Origin: Janibacter terrae NBRC 107853
GTDB taxonomy: Bacteria > Actinomycetota > Actinomycetes > Actinomycetales > Dermatophilaceae
Assembly: GCF_001591405.1 (NCBI RefSeq)
Contig: NZ_BCUV01000006.1
Location: 558,001 to 622,000 of the forward strand
DNA length: 64,000 nucleotides
Reading direction: 5' to 3'
This document shows, piece by piece, positions 38,403 to 47,497 of this stretch; the stretch's first letter is position 1, and every line of letters starts with the position of its first letter. Made by a program: the position numbers and the translations under genes. Below the pieces are notes generated by a model that was given only the letters and a program-made list of their open reading frames with translations, was not told where the DNA came from and ran no database searches.

Positions 38403-39890
38403 GTGAGCGGACTCCTCATCACCGGTACCTCCTCCGACGCGGGCAAGTCCCTCGTCGTGACGGGACTGTGCCGCGTCCTCGCCCGGCGGGGCGTGTCCGT
38501 CGCCCCGTACAAGGCGCAGAACATGTCCAACCACTCGATGGTCTGCCGCGACGGGTCCGAGATCGGCCGCGCCCAGTACCTGCAGGCGCAGGCCGCCGGG
38601 GTCGAGGCGACGTCGGCGATGAACCCGGTGCTGCTCAAGCCGGGCAGCGACCGGCGCGCCCACGTCGTCGTGCGGGGGCGGCCGGCGGGCGAGCTGCGCG
38701 CGGGTGAGTACGCCACCGGGCGGGGGCACCTGGCAGACGCCGCGTTCGCCGCGTACGAGGAGCTGGCCGCGGCGCACGACGTCATCGTCTGCGAGGGCGC
38801 GGGCTCCCCGGCCGAGGTCAACCTACGCGCGGGCGACTACGTCAACCTCGGTCTGGCCCAACGGTTCTCGCTGCCCACCGTGCTCGTCGGCGACATCGAC
38901 CGTGGCGGCGTGCTCGCGGCCCTGTACGGGACGTGGGCGCTCGTCGCGGACGAGGACCGGCCGTTGCTGCGCGCCTACCTGATCAACAAGTTCCGCGGCG
39001 ACGCGTCGGTCCTCGAGCCGGGGCTCGACGAGGTCACCCGCCGCACCGGGATGCCCTCCCTCGGGGTGCTGCCGTGGCTCACCGACGTGTGGCTCGACTC
39101 CGAGGACTCGCTGTCGATGGGCGCCTGGGGCGAGGCCGAGGACGACGTCCCGGCCGACCGCCGCCTGTCCGTGGCCGTCGTCCGACTGCCACGCACGTCC
39201 AACGGCACCGACGTCGACGCGCTGGCCGCCGAGCCGGGTGTCGACGTGCGCGTCACGGTGGACACGGACCACGTGCGAGAGGCCGACCTCGTCGTGCTGC
39301 CGGGCTCGCGGGCCACGGTGTCCGACCTCGCGTGGTTGCGCCGGTCCGGCTTGGCCGAGGTGGTGGTGGACCGCGCGCGCCGCGGTGCACCGGTCCTCGG
39401 GATCTGCGGCGGGTACCAGATGCTGCTCGACGAGGTCGTCGACGACGTCGAGTCCGACGACGACGACGACGAAGGGAGCGAATCCCCCTCTCCCCCAACG
39501 GTCCCCGGCCTCGGACTGCTCCCCGGACGCGTCGTCTTCCACCACGACAAGGTGCTCGCGAGACCGAGCGGGTCGTGGCGGGGCGTGCCGGTGGAGGGGT
39601 ACGAGATCCACCACGGCGTCGTCGAGCCGACCGGCGGCGAGGACTTCCCCGGCGGCCACGCGGTGGGCCCGGTGCGTGGGTCGATCTGGCACGGGACGCT
39701 CGAGGGCGACGGCTTCCGGCGCGCCCTCCTGGCCGACGTCGCGCGGGCGAGCGGCGCGGCCTGGTCCGCGGAGGCGGGCGGGACCCCCTTCGCCTCACGG
39801 CGGGAGCGGATGATCGACACCCTCGCCGACGCCCTCGAGACCCACGTCAACATCGACGCCCTGCTCGCCCTGACGAAGGACTCCCGTTGA
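38403..39890 (+). CDS. cobQ: cobyric acid synthase CobQ
   Basis: A 495-residue enzyme that amidates four side chains of adenosylcobyrinic diamide using glutamine and ATP. The N-terminal P-loop is GTSSDAGKS (Lys 15), followed by AQNMSNHSMV and VEGAGS-like VCEGAGSPAEVNL. The glutaminase domain has LPGSRATVSDLAWLR, the nucleophile in GICGGYQML (about 335) and the His in SIWHGTLEGDGFRRALL. A short acidic/Ser-Pro insert (DDDDDEGSESPSP) sits after the nucleophile region. The start is GTG 38403; an in-frame TTG lies nine bases upstream. Confidence 0.95.
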   Translation: MSGLLITGTSSDAGKSLVVTGLCRVLARRGVSVAPYKAQNMSNHSMVCRDGSEIGRAQYLQAQAAGVEATSAMNPVLLKPGSDRRAHVVVRGRPAGELRAGEYATGRGHLADAAFAAYEELAAAHDVIVCEGAGSPAEVNLRAGDYVNLGLAQRFSLPTVLVGDIDRGGVLAALYGTWALVADEDRPLLRAYLINKFRGDASVLEPGLDEVTRRTGMPSLGVLPWLTDVWLDSEDSLSMGAWGEAEDDVPADRRLSVAVVRLPRTSNGTDVDALAAEPGVDVRVTVDTDHVREADLVVLPGSRATVSDLAWLRRSGLAEVVVDRARRGAPVLGICGGYQMLLDEVVDDVESDDDDDEGSESPSPPTVPGLGLLPGRVVFHHDKVLARPSGSWRGVPVEGYEIHHGVVEPTGGEDFPGGHAVGPVRGSIWHGTLEGDGFRRALLADVARASGAAWSAEAGGTPFASRRERMIDTLADALETHVNIDALLALTKDSR

Positions 39891-40687
39891 GCCCCAGCGC
39901 TGCCCGTCGCATCCACGTCATCGGCATCGGCGCCGGGTCCCCCGAGCACGTGACCGCCGAGGCCGCCGCCGCGCTGGGCGAGGTCGACGTCTTCCTCGTC
40001 GCCGACAAGGGTGGCGCCAAGGACGAGCTGGTCGCGGTGCGCCGCGCGATCTGCGAGCGCTACATCCCTGCCGACCACGCCTACGAGCTCGTCACCGTGC
40101 CCGACCCGCAGCGCGGACCCGACGCCGAGCGCGACCCCGCCGAGTACGCGCGAGGGGTGCGCGACTGGCACGCCGCGCGGACCGACGCGTACGTGCGGAT
40201 CATCGAGGGGCTGCCGGAGGACGCGGTCGTGGGCTTCCTCGTGTGGGGAGACCCCGCCTTCTACGACAGCACGATCCGCGTGGTCGACGCGATCGGCGGG
40301 CGGATCCCGACGACGGTCCGGGTGCTGCCGGGGATCTCGGCGTTCCAGACCCTGGCCGCTGCGCACGGGATCGTGCTGCACCGCGTCGGCGAGCCGGTCC
40401 ACGTCACGACCGGCCGGCGGCTCGTCGAGGACTGGGCACGTGCCGACGACGCGGGGCTGGAGCTCGGGACCGTCGTCGTCATGCTCGACGGGCACCTGCA
40501 CTGCCGCGAGCTCGCGGCCACGCACCCGGACACCGTCATCCACTGGGGCGCCTACGTCGGCATGCCCCAGCAGGCGCTGCGGTCCGGGCGCCTGGCCGAT
40601 GTCATCGACGAGATCGTCGAGCTGCGCGCGCGGCTGCGCGCGCAGCACGGCTGGGTCATGGACGTCTACGCGCTGACGCCCGCCTGA
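39887..40687 (+). CDS. cobF: precorrin-6A synthase (deacetylating) CobF
   Basis: A 266-residue SAM-dependent methyltransferase of the aerobic cobalamin pathway, which methylates C-1 of precorrin-5 with loss of acetate to give precorrin-6A. The start GIGAGSPEHVTAEAA, the FLVWGDPAFYDS motif (about 108-120) and VLPGISAFQTLAAAHGI are typical of CobF. The TTG start overlaps the cobQ stop (TTGA), indicating coupling. It converges on bluB-cobT with three bases between. Confidence 0.93.
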   Translation: MSPSAARRIHVIGIGAGSPEHVTAEAAAALGEVDVFLVADKGGAKDELVAVRRAICERYIPADHAYELVTVPDPQRGPDAERDPAEYARGVRDWHAARTDAYVRIIEGLPEDAVVGFLVWGDPAFYDSTIRVVDAIGGRIPTTVRVLPGISAFQTLAAAHGIVLHRVGEPVHVTTGRRLVEDWARADDAGLELGTVVVMLDGHLHCRELAATHPDTVIHWGAYVGMPQQALRSGRLADVIDEIVELRARLRAQHGWVMDVYALTPA

Positions 40688-40690
40688 GGG

Positions 40691-42433
40691 TCACCGGGTG
40701 CGGGCCGCGGCGCGGCGGACGGCCAGGCCCTGCAGGACCATCGACGCCGCGAGGCAGGCGCCGACACCCTCGCCGGCACGCAGGCGCAGGTCGAGCAGCG
40801 GCTCGAGGCCGAGCTCGCGCAGCACGAGCGCGTGGGCACGCTCGCGGGAGACCTGGCCGGCGAGCAGGTAGGCCTGCACCGCCGGCTCGATGCGGCTCGC
40901 GACGACGCCCGGCAGGGACCCCGCGAGGCCGTCGAGGACGACCGGCGCACCGGCGGCCGCGGCTCCGAGCACGACCCCCGTGAGCAGCGCGATCTCCGGA
41001 CCACCCACGGCCGCGAGGAGGCGAAGGGGGTCCGACTCCCCCTTCGTCCGGGCGAGTGCCGCCGCGACGACCTCGCGCTTGCGCGCGACCATGTCCGCGT
41101 CGGACCCCGAGCCGAGGCCGACCGCGTCCTGGGGCTCGAGGTCGAGGAGGGCGCAGGCCAGGGCGGCGGCGACGGTCGTGTTGCCGACGCCGACCTCGCC
41201 GAGGCAGACGAGACCCCCGCGCGAGGCCTCACGACCGATGCCGTGACCGGCAGCCACGAGGGCCTCGACGTCGGCCGGAGACATCGCGTCGGTGGTCGCC
41301 AGGTCGCCCCGCTCCCCCCTCGCACGCGCGGCGCGCGCGTCCGGGACAGGCTGCGCCACACCGGCGTCCACGGCGATGACGGCCAGACCGGCGCCCTTGG
41401 CCGTGGCCGCGCCCAGAGACGTCCCGGCCACCGTGGCGGACAGCACGTCCGCGGTCGTCGAGCCCGGGAAGGCACTGACCCCGAGCTCGGTCACGGGGTG
41501 GTCCGCGCCGGCGAGCACCAGCGTGCCACCGGTGATGTCCTGGGCGCCGACGGCCAGCACCCGGTTGAGCGTGCGGTCGAGGACACCGAGCGAGTCCGGG
41601 GGCGAGAGCAGCTCGTCGGCCGCGTCGGTGGCCCCGACGAGGCGCTCCGGCTCGGGTCCGCGCAGGTGCGAGACCGGCTGCTGCGGGGCCGACTCGTCAG
41701 CAGGCCAGCGGTCGCGCAGGACGACCTCCTCGAGAGGTGCCTTCCGCGACCACGCGGCGCGCTCGAGACCCGGCGACGGAGGCCGCTCGTCGGGCCAGCC
41801 GAGGCACAGCCACCCGAGCGTGACGACGTCCTCGGGCAGGCCGAGCAGGCCGGCGAGCTCGTCCGGGTCGAAGAGTGTTACCCAGCCCATCCCGAGCCCG
41901 TGGGCGCGGGCGGTGAGCCACATGTTCTCGATCGCCGCGGCGCAGGACCACAGGTCGGCGTCGGGGAAGGTCGCGCGCCCGAGCACCCCCACCGCGGGAG
42001 TGCGCCGGTCGCACGCGACGACGACGCCGACGGGCGCCTCGCGCAGGCCCTCCAGCTTGAGGTCGAGCATGCGCGCTGCGCGCTCCGAGGCCAGGTGCGC
42101 GGCCTGCTCGACCCGCGCCCGGTCAGCCAGCGCCGCGGCGCGGTCGCGGGTCGTGGGGTCGGTGACGACGAGGAACCGCCAGGGCTGGGAGTGGCCGACG
42201 CTCGGCGCGCGGTGGCCGGCCTCGAGCACCGCGGTGACGAGGTGCTCCGGCACGGCGTCGGGCCGGAACCGGCGGATGTCGCGCCTCCCGGCGACGACCG
42301 CGGCCAGGGCCTGCGTCACGGTCTCGCCCATCGCCCACCCGGCGGGGTCCTCGCGCCGCTGCGCGGCACTGCTGGCGTCGCCGATGGTCGGGACGGGCCG
42401 GGCGTAGCGGGGGGACTCCCCTGCGTCGCTCAC
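40691..42433 (-). CDS. cobT: BluB-CobT fusion: DMB synthase + nicotinate-nucleotide:DMB phosphoribosyltransferase
   Basis: A 580-residue two-domain protein. Residues about 25-225 are a BluB-type flavin destructase (RRDIRRFRPDAVPE, APSVGHSQPWRFLVV, LWSCAAAIENMWLTARAHGLGMGWV), which makes 5,6-dimethylbenzimidazole from FMNH2. Residues about 245-580 are CobT (SPPDSLGVLD, LVLAGADHPV, and the catalytic glutamate region CLGEVGVGNTT near 413), which attaches ribose phosphate to that base. The fusion joins two consecutive steps of lower-ligand synthesis. GTG 42433 overlaps the cobN stop by four bases. Confidence 0.93.
   Translation of the reverse strand: MSDAGESPRYARPVPTIGDASSAAQRREDPAGWAMGETVTQALAAVVAGRRDIRRFRPDAVPEHLVTAVLEAGHRAPSVGHSQPWRFLVVTDPTTRDRAAALADRARVEQAAHLASERAARMLDLKLEGLREAPVGVVVACDRRTPAVGVLGRATFPDADLWSCAAAIENMWLTARAHGLGMGWVTLFDPDELAGLLGLPEDVVTLGWLCLGWPDERPPSPGLERAAWSRKAPLEEVVLRDRWPADESAPQQPVSHLRGPEPERLVGATDAADELLSPPDSLGVLDRTLNRVLAVGAQDITGGTLVLAGADHPVTELGVSAFPGSTTADVLSATVAGTSLGAATAKGAGLAVIAVDAGVAQPVPDARAARARGERGDLATTDAMSPADVEALVAAGHGIGREASRGGLVCLGEVGVGNTTVAAALACALLDLEPQDAVGLGSGSDADMVARKREVVAAALARTKGESDPLRLLAAVGGPEIALLTGVVLGAAAAGAPVVLDGLAGSLPGVVASRIEPAVQAYLLAGQVSRERAHALVLRELGLEPLLDLRLRAGEGVGACLAASMVLQGLAVRRAAARTR
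41022..41046. repeat. inverted pair of the CGAAGGGG motif inside cobT
   Basis: CGAAGGGGG at 41022-41030 and CCCCCTTCG at 41038-41046 are exact complements with a seven-base loop, lying wholly inside the coding region. It encodes a variable surface-loop-like stretch (TKGESDPLRLL). Confidence 0.7.
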
Positions 42434-45400
42434 TCGTCCTCCATGTCGCCCTCGACGTCGAGGTAGACCTGCTGCATCGCGGCCACGACCTGCGGGTCCG
42501 GCTCCTCCCACAGGCCGCGGTCGGCGGCCTCGGTGAGCTTCTCGACGATGCCGCGCAGGGCCCAGGGGTTGGCCCGGCGCATGAACTCCTGGTTGGTCTC
42601 GTCGAGGACGTAGTCCTGGGCGATGCGGTCGTACATCCAGTCGTGGACGACGCCGGCGGTCGCGTCGAAGCCGAAGAGGTAGTCGACCGTGGCCGCCAGC
42701 TCGAAGGCGCCCTTGTACCCGTGGCGCTGCATCGCCGAGATCCACCTGGGGTTGACCACGCGCGAGCGGAAGACGCGGTTGGTCTCCTCCTGCAGCGTCC
42801 GGGTGCGCACCGCGTCGGGCGAGGTCGAGTCGCCGACGTAGGCCTTCGGCTCGCTCCCGGTGAGCGCGCGCACGGTCGCGACCATGCCGCCGTGGTACTG
42901 GAAGTAGTCGTCGGAGTCGAGGATGTCGGACTCGCGGTTGTCGACGTTCTTCGCGGCGACCTGGATGCGGCGGTAGGTGCGCTCCATGTCCTCCGCAGCG
43001 GGCCGGCCGTCGAGGTCGCGGCCGTAGGCGTAGCCGCCCCAGGCCGTGTAGACCTGCGCGAGGTCGTCATCGCTGCGCCAGCTGCCGGACTCCACGACCT
43101 GCAGGATGCCCGCGCCGTAGGACCCGGGCTTGGAGCCGAAGATCCTCGTGCGGGAACGGCGCTCGTCACCGTGGTCGGCGAGGTCGGCGCTCGCGTGGGC
43201 GCGGACGTGGTTGTCCTCCTCGCGCTCGTCCAGGCCGGCGACGAGGGCGACCGCGTCGTCGATGAGCGCGATGACGTGCGGGAACGCGTCGCGGAAGAAT
43301 CCCGAGATGCGCACGGTGACGTCGATCCGCGGGCGGCCGAGCTCGGCCAGCGGTATCGGCTCGAGGCCGACCACGCGGCGCGACTGCTCGTCCCACACCG
43401 GCGTGACGCCGAGCAGGGCGAGCACCTCGCCGATGTCGTCGCCGGAGGTGCGCATCGCGGAGGTGCCCCACATCGACAGCCCGACGGAGGTCGGCAGCTC
43501 GCCGGTCTCCTCGCGGTAGCGCTCGAGCAGGGAGTCGGCCATCGCGGTGCCGGTCTGGTAGGCCAGCCGCGACGGGATCGCCTTGGGGTCGACCGAGTAG
43601 AAGTTGCGCCCGGTCGGCAGCACGTTGACCAGGCCACGAAGGGGGGACCCGCTCGGCCCCGCGGGCACGTACCCGCCGTCGAGGGCGTGCAGGACCATCG
43701 GCAGCTCGCGCTCGGTCGCGGCGAGGCGCGGCACGACCTGGGTGGCGGCGAACTCGAGCACCGCGGCCACCCCGGCGGCCGCCTCCGCCGACAGGCCCGG
43801 CTCGAGCTCGGCGACCAGATCCGTTGCGGCGCGGGCCTGCCAGCCACGGGCGGCGAGCGCCTCGACGAGGCGACGGGCCCTCCCTTCGACCTCGTCGGTC
43901 TCGGTCGAGGAGGCGTCCTCGACGAGGCCGAGCGCGGCGCGCAGGCCGGGGACCGACCCGACCTGCCCGGAGAAGACCTGGGCGGCACGCAGGACGGCGA
44001 GCACGAGGTTGACCAGCTCCTCCCCCTGCGGTGCCTGGCCGAGCACGTGCAGGCCGTCGCGGATCTGCACGTCCTTGATCTCGCAGAGCCACCCGTCGAC
44101 GTGCATGACGAGGTCGTCGAAGCCGTCTGCGTCGTCGAGGTCGACGTCCTCGAGACCGAGGTCGACGTGCATCTGCGCGGCGTGGATGAGCTGCCAGATC
44201 TCCCCGCGCAGGGCCGGCGCCTTGGCCGGGTCCATGACCGAGACGTTGCCGTACTCGTCGAGCAGCTGCTCGAGCCGGGCGATGTCGCCGTAGGACTCGG
44301 CGCGGGCCATCGGCGGGACGAGGTGGTCGACGATCGTCGCGTGGGCGCGGCGCTTGGCCTGCGTGCCCTCGCCGGGGTCGTTGACGAGGAAGGGGTAGAC
44401 GAGCGGCAGGTCGCCGAGGGCCGCGTCGGTGCCGCACGACGCGGACATCGCGAGGTTCTTGCCGGAGAGCCACTCGAGGTTGCCGTGCTTGCCGACGTGG
44501 ACGACCGCGTGCGCGCCGAACTCCTCCTCGATCCACCGGTAGGTCGCGAGGTAGTGGTGGGTCGGCGGCAGGTCGGGGTCGTGGTAGATCGCGATCGGGT
44601 TCTCCCCGAAGCCGCGCGGCGGCTGGACGAGCAGGGCGACATTGCCGCGGACGAGGGCCGCGGTGACGATCTCCTGGTCTCGAGGCTCCTCCGTCGCACC
44701 TCGACCCACGTCCCGGACGAAGACCTCGCCGGGCGCCTCGCCCCAGTGCTCGGTCATCGCCTCGCGCAGGTCGGCAGGGAAGGCGTCGAACCACTCCCGG
44801 TAGCGCGCGGCCGGGATGCGCACCTGCGCGCCCTCGACCTGCTCCTGGGTGAGCCACTCCTCGTCCTGCCCACCGGCGGCGATGAGCTCGTGGATGAGGG
44901 CATTGCCCGACGTCGTGTCGGCGGCCTCGCCCTCGACCGGAGGGAGCGGGTCCATCCCGACGAAGCCGTCACCGAGGTCGTAGCCTGCCTCGCGCATCGC
45001 GCGCAGCAGGCGGATCGTCGAGACCGGGGTGTCGAGGCCGACGGCATTGCCCAGGCGGGAGTGCTTCGTCGGGTAGGCCGAGAGGACGACGGCGATCTTG
45101 CGCTCGGCGACGGGCGTCGAGCGCAGGCGCGCGTGGTTGACCGCGATGCCGGCGACGCGGGCGGCGCGCTCGGGGTCGGCGACGTAGTGCGGCAGGCCCT
45201 CGTCGTCGAACTCCTTGAAGGAGAAGGCGACCGTGATGAGGCGGCCGTCGAACTCGGGGACGGCGACCTGGGTCGCGACGTCGAGCGGGCTCATGCCGTC
45301 GTCGGACTCCTCCCAGTCGGCGCGGCCCCAGGTGAGGCACAGACCCTGGAGGATCGGGATGTCGAGGGCGGCGAGCTTCTCCACGTCCCAAGCCTCGTCG

Positions 45401-46110
45401 TCCTCGCCGGCGCCGGCGGTGGCGGGCTTGGTGCCGCCGGCCGCGAGGACCGTCGTGACGAGCGCGTCGAGGGTGCCGAGGTGCTCGAGCAGACCGTCGG
45501 GGGCGTCGCGCAGCGAGGCGGAGTGGATGACGACGCCCTGGCCGCCGGCCGCGTCGATCGCGTCGGCGAGCGCGTGCGCGTAGTCGGTGTTGCCGGCGGC
45601 GTACTGGGCCCGGTAGATGAGGACGCCGACGCGGGGACGACGGGTGTCGCTGCCGGAGGTGTCGAGGGCGGCGGGCTCGTCGCGGTCGAGGACGCCCCAC
45701 TGGGGCAGCGCCTGCGGCGCCTCGAAGCCCTCGCCGGTGAGCAGGAGGGTGTCGCCGAGGAAGGCGTGCAGCTGCGCGAGGTTGGCCGGTCCCCCTTCGG
45801 CCAGGTAGCGGTGGGCCTCCGCGGCGGTGCCGGGCGGGACCGTCGACAGCTCCATGAGCGCGGCGTCGGGCTCCTGGGTGCCGCCGAGGACGACGAGCGG
45901 GGCCCTGGCCGAGCGCAGGTCGGCGAAGCCCTCCCACAGCCCCTGCGGGGAGCCGAGGTAGCGCACGACGACGATGTCGGCACCGGCGACGCGCTCGGCG
46001 ATCTGCTCGTCGGTGAGGCGGGCCGGGTTGCCGACGACGTAGTCGACGCCAGCGCTGCGCGCGCTCAGCAGGTCGGTGTCGGAGGTGGACAGCAGGGCGA
46101 CGGTGGTCAC
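42430..46110 (-). CDS. cobN: cobaltochelatase subunit CobN
   Basis: This 1226-residue large subunit inserts cobalt into hydrogenobyrinic acid a,c-diamide in the aerobic pathway. It shows the CobN/BchH pattern: PLVVLGGTQEPDAALMELSTVPPG near the start, LCLTWGRADWEE, VVLSAYPTKHSRLGNAVGLDTP (about 335-358), the GENPIAIYHDPDLPPTHHYLATYRW-type region and VHVGKHGNLEWLSGKN (about 535-550). Partner ATPase/vWA functions are in the protein at 57995-60085. GTG 46110 with AAGGAG six bases upstream is the start; the frame stays open for 18 more codons. A cobalamin riboswitch precedes it. Confidence 0.96.
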   Translation of the reverse strand: MTTVALLSTSDTDLLSARSAGVDYVVGNPARLTDEQIAERVAGADIVVVRYLGSPQGLWEGFADLRSARAPLVVLGGTQEPDAALMELSTVPPGTAAEAHRYLAEGGPANLAQLHAFLGDTLLLTGEGFEAPQALPQWGVLDRDEPAALDTSGSDTRRPRVGVLIYRAQYAAGNTDYAHALADAIDAAGGQGVVIHSASLRDAPDGLLEHLGTLDALVTTVLAAGGTKPATAGAGEDDEAWDVEKLAALDIPILQGLCLTWGRADWEESDDGMSPLDVATQVAVPEFDGRLITVAFSFKEFDDEGLPHYVADPERAARVAGIAVNHARLRSTPVAERKIAVVLSAYPTKHSRLGNAVGLDTPVSTIRLLRAMREAGYDLGDGFVGMDPLPPVEGEAADTTSGNALIHELIAAGGQDEEWLTQEQVEGAQVRIPAARYREWFDAFPADLREAMTEHWGEAPGEVFVRDVGRGATEEPRDQEIVTAALVRGNVALLVQPPRGFGENPIAIYHDPDLPPTHHYLATYRWIEEEFGAHAVVHVGKHGNLEWLSGKNLAMSASCGTDAALGDLPLVYPFLVNDPGEGTQAKRRAHATIVDHLVPPMARAESYGDIARLEQLLDEYGNVSVMDPAKAPALRGEIWQLIHAAQMHVDLGLEDVDLDDADGFDDLVMHVDGWLCEIKDVQIRDGLHVLGQAPQGEELVNLVLAVLRAAQVFSGQVGSVPGLRAALGLVEDASSTETDEVEGRARRLVEALAARGWQARAATDLVAELEPGLSAEAAAGVAAVLEFAATQVVPRLAATERELPMVLHALDGGYVPAGPSGSPLRGLVNVLPTGRNFYSVDPKAIPSRLAYQTGTAMADSLLERYREETGELPTSVGLSMWGTSAMRTSGDDIGEVLALLGVTPVWDEQSRRVVGLEPIPLAELGRPRIDVTVRISGFFRDAFPHVIALIDDAVALVAGLDEREEDNHVRAHASADLADHGDERRSRTRIFGSKPGSYGAGILQVVESGSWRSDDDLAQVYTAWGGYAYGRDLDGRPAAEDMERTYRRIQVAAKNVDNRESDILDSDDYFQYHGGMVATVRALTGSEPKAYVGDSTSPDAVRTRTLQEETNRVFRSRVVNPRWISAMQRHGYKGAFELAATVDYLFGFDATAGVVHDWMYDRIAQDYVLDETNQEFMRRANPWALRGIVEKLTEAADRGLWEEPDPQVVAAMQQVYLDVEGDMEDE

Positions 46111-46157
46111 GTCTGACTCCTTGGCGGGGGTCCGCGCCCCGCGGTCGAAGGGAGGGA

Positions 46158-46177
46158 CTCGCACGGTCTCGTGCGAG
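46158..46177 (-). terminator. hairpin between the cobN riboswitch and cobN
   Basis: CTCGCAC (46158-46164) and GTGCGAG (46171-46177) form a perfect seven-base stem around GGTCTC. Read on the minus strand it follows the riboswitch core and precedes the cobN start by 48 bases, so it may be part of the expression platform (terminator or ribosome-site sequestering). Confidence 0.5.
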
Positions 46178-46179
46178 CC

Positions 46180-46290
46180 GGCCGACAGGGCGTGTCTGAC
46201 TCGCGAAGGGGGTTTCGCTCACAGTGGCGGGACCGTCCCGGACTTGCACCGGGTTCCGCGCTGCTCGGTTGCGGGCAGCCTACCGGGGGC
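46180..46290 (-). promoter_or_regulatory. cobalamin riboswitch upstream of cobN
   Basis: On the minus strand the core reads GGAACCCGGTGCAAGTCCGG, then GACGGTCCCGCCACTGTGA, and GCGAGTCAGACA, matching the conserved B12-box regions in order and spacing. It begins about 180 bases before the cobN start. Binding of adenosylcobalamin is expected to reduce cobN-bluB-cobT expression. Confidence 0.93.
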
Positions 46291-46342
46291 CCGGAGTCGC
46301 GCGGCAGCGCTGTGAGTACACCGCCGCGTAGGCTGCCCTGCC

Positions 46343-47497
46343 GTGAGCACACCGACGCCCTCCCGCAGCGGGGCCGACCGCTGCCCGGGGCTGCTCACCC
46401 CCTTCGTCTCGGCGGACGGGGCGATGGTGCGCCTGCGGGTGCCGGGAGGCCGGGTGGACGCCGCCACCCTGCTCGAGATCTCTTCTCTCGCAGGCCGGTT
46501 CGGCAACCCCGACATCACGCTCACCTCACGCGGGAGCCTGCAGTTGCGCGGCCTGCCCGACCCGCTCCCTGGCGCGCTCATCACGGCGATCGACGACCTC
46601 GGGCTCGTCCCCTCCGGGCCGCACGACAAGGCGCGCAACATCGTCGCCGATCCACATGCCGGACTCGACGACCTCGTGACCGCCCTCGACGAGGGGCTGC
46701 TCGCGGACCCCGGGCTGGCGGAGCTGCCGGGGCGCTTCCTGCTCGCCGTCGCCGAGCCCGGCGGTGCTGTCCTCGGGGAGCCCTGGGACGTCGCGATCGT
46801 CACCTCCCCGCTGGCTGAGGTGCGAGGAACGAGCCTCGAAGCCACCATCCTCGCCGCTGACCGGGCGATCAGCGTCCCCCGCGACGAGGCCACGCGGGCT
46901 GCGCTCGACGTCGCCCGGCGCTTCCTCGCCGCCCGGACCGACACCCGCACGTGGAACCTGCGCGACCTGCCTGACGACGCCCGGGCCGACCTGCTGACGG
47001 GGGTCGCCCCCCTCGAGGTGGTGGCGGGCGACCCGCCGGCGCCGGGGCCGGCGGGAGACGACCTCGTGGCGCTCGTGCCGCTGGGGCTGCTGACTCCGGC
47101 GATGGTGGAGGGGCTTCGAGAGGTCGCCGGGTCTCGAGGGTCGTCGCAGGGCTCCTCACACCTCGACCAGCGGATCGTCGTCACGCCCTGGCGCTCGGTC
47201 GTCGTGCCGGGTGGGGCGGGGCGGGCCGAGGAGCTCGCGGCGGCCGGCTTCGCCACGGCCGCCGACTCCCCCTGGACCGTCCTCACCGCCTGCGCCGGAG
47301 CCCCCTCGTGCGGGCGGACGACGACCCGCACGCGCGACCTCGCCCGGGAGGCCGCCCCCTTCGTCGACGTCGCCGGACCGGATGTGCACGTCATCGGCTG
47401 CGAGCGCTCGTGCGGCCACCCCGCCCGCGCCCACGCGACCGCCCTCAACCCCACCAACGCAGCGGATGTCGTTGCGGCACAACACGAGAAGGCTTGA
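46343..47497 (+). CDS. cobG: precorrin-3B synthase CobG
   Basis: A 384-residue sulfite/nitrite-reductase-like Fe-S protein that uses oxygen to hydroxylate precorrin-3A, so this is the aerobic pathway. It shows two half-ferredoxin repeats with DITLTSRGSLQLRGL (about 64) and cluster cysteines in CAGAPSCGRTTTRTRDLA (about 316-323) and GCERSCGHPARAHA (about 352-356). It is first in cobG-cobH-cobIJ. The GTG start at 46343 diverges from cobN over 232 bases; that region carries the riboswitch of cobN on the other strand and none for cobG. Confidence 0.92.
   Translation: MSTPTPSRSGADRCPGLLTPFVSADGAMVRLRVPGGRVDAATLLEISSLAGRFGNPDITLTSRGSLQLRGLPDPLPGALITAIDDLGLVPSGPHDKARNIVADPHAGLDDLVTALDEGLLADPGLAELPGRFLLAVAEPGGAVLGEPWDVAIVTSPLAEVRGTSLEATILAADRAISVPRDEATRAALDVARRFLAARTDTRTWNLRDLPDDARADLLTGVAPLEVVAGDPPAPGPAGDDLVALVPLGLLTPAMVEGLREVAGSRGSSQGSSHLDQRIVVTPWRSVVVPGGAGRAEELAAAGFATAADSPWTVLTACAGAPSCGRTTTRTRDLAREAAPFVDVAGPDVHVIGCERSCGHPARAHATALNPTNAADVVAAQHEKA

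Noticed and set aside
42643-46116. 1157-codon frame opposite cobN
   Set aside because: Antisense of a clear CobN; no recognisable domain, and no ribosome site at the start.
46343-46343. A riboswitch for cobG in the cobN-cobG gap
   Set aside because: The B12 boxes are only in the minus orientation, reading toward cobN; the plus strand lacks the CCGCCACTG box.
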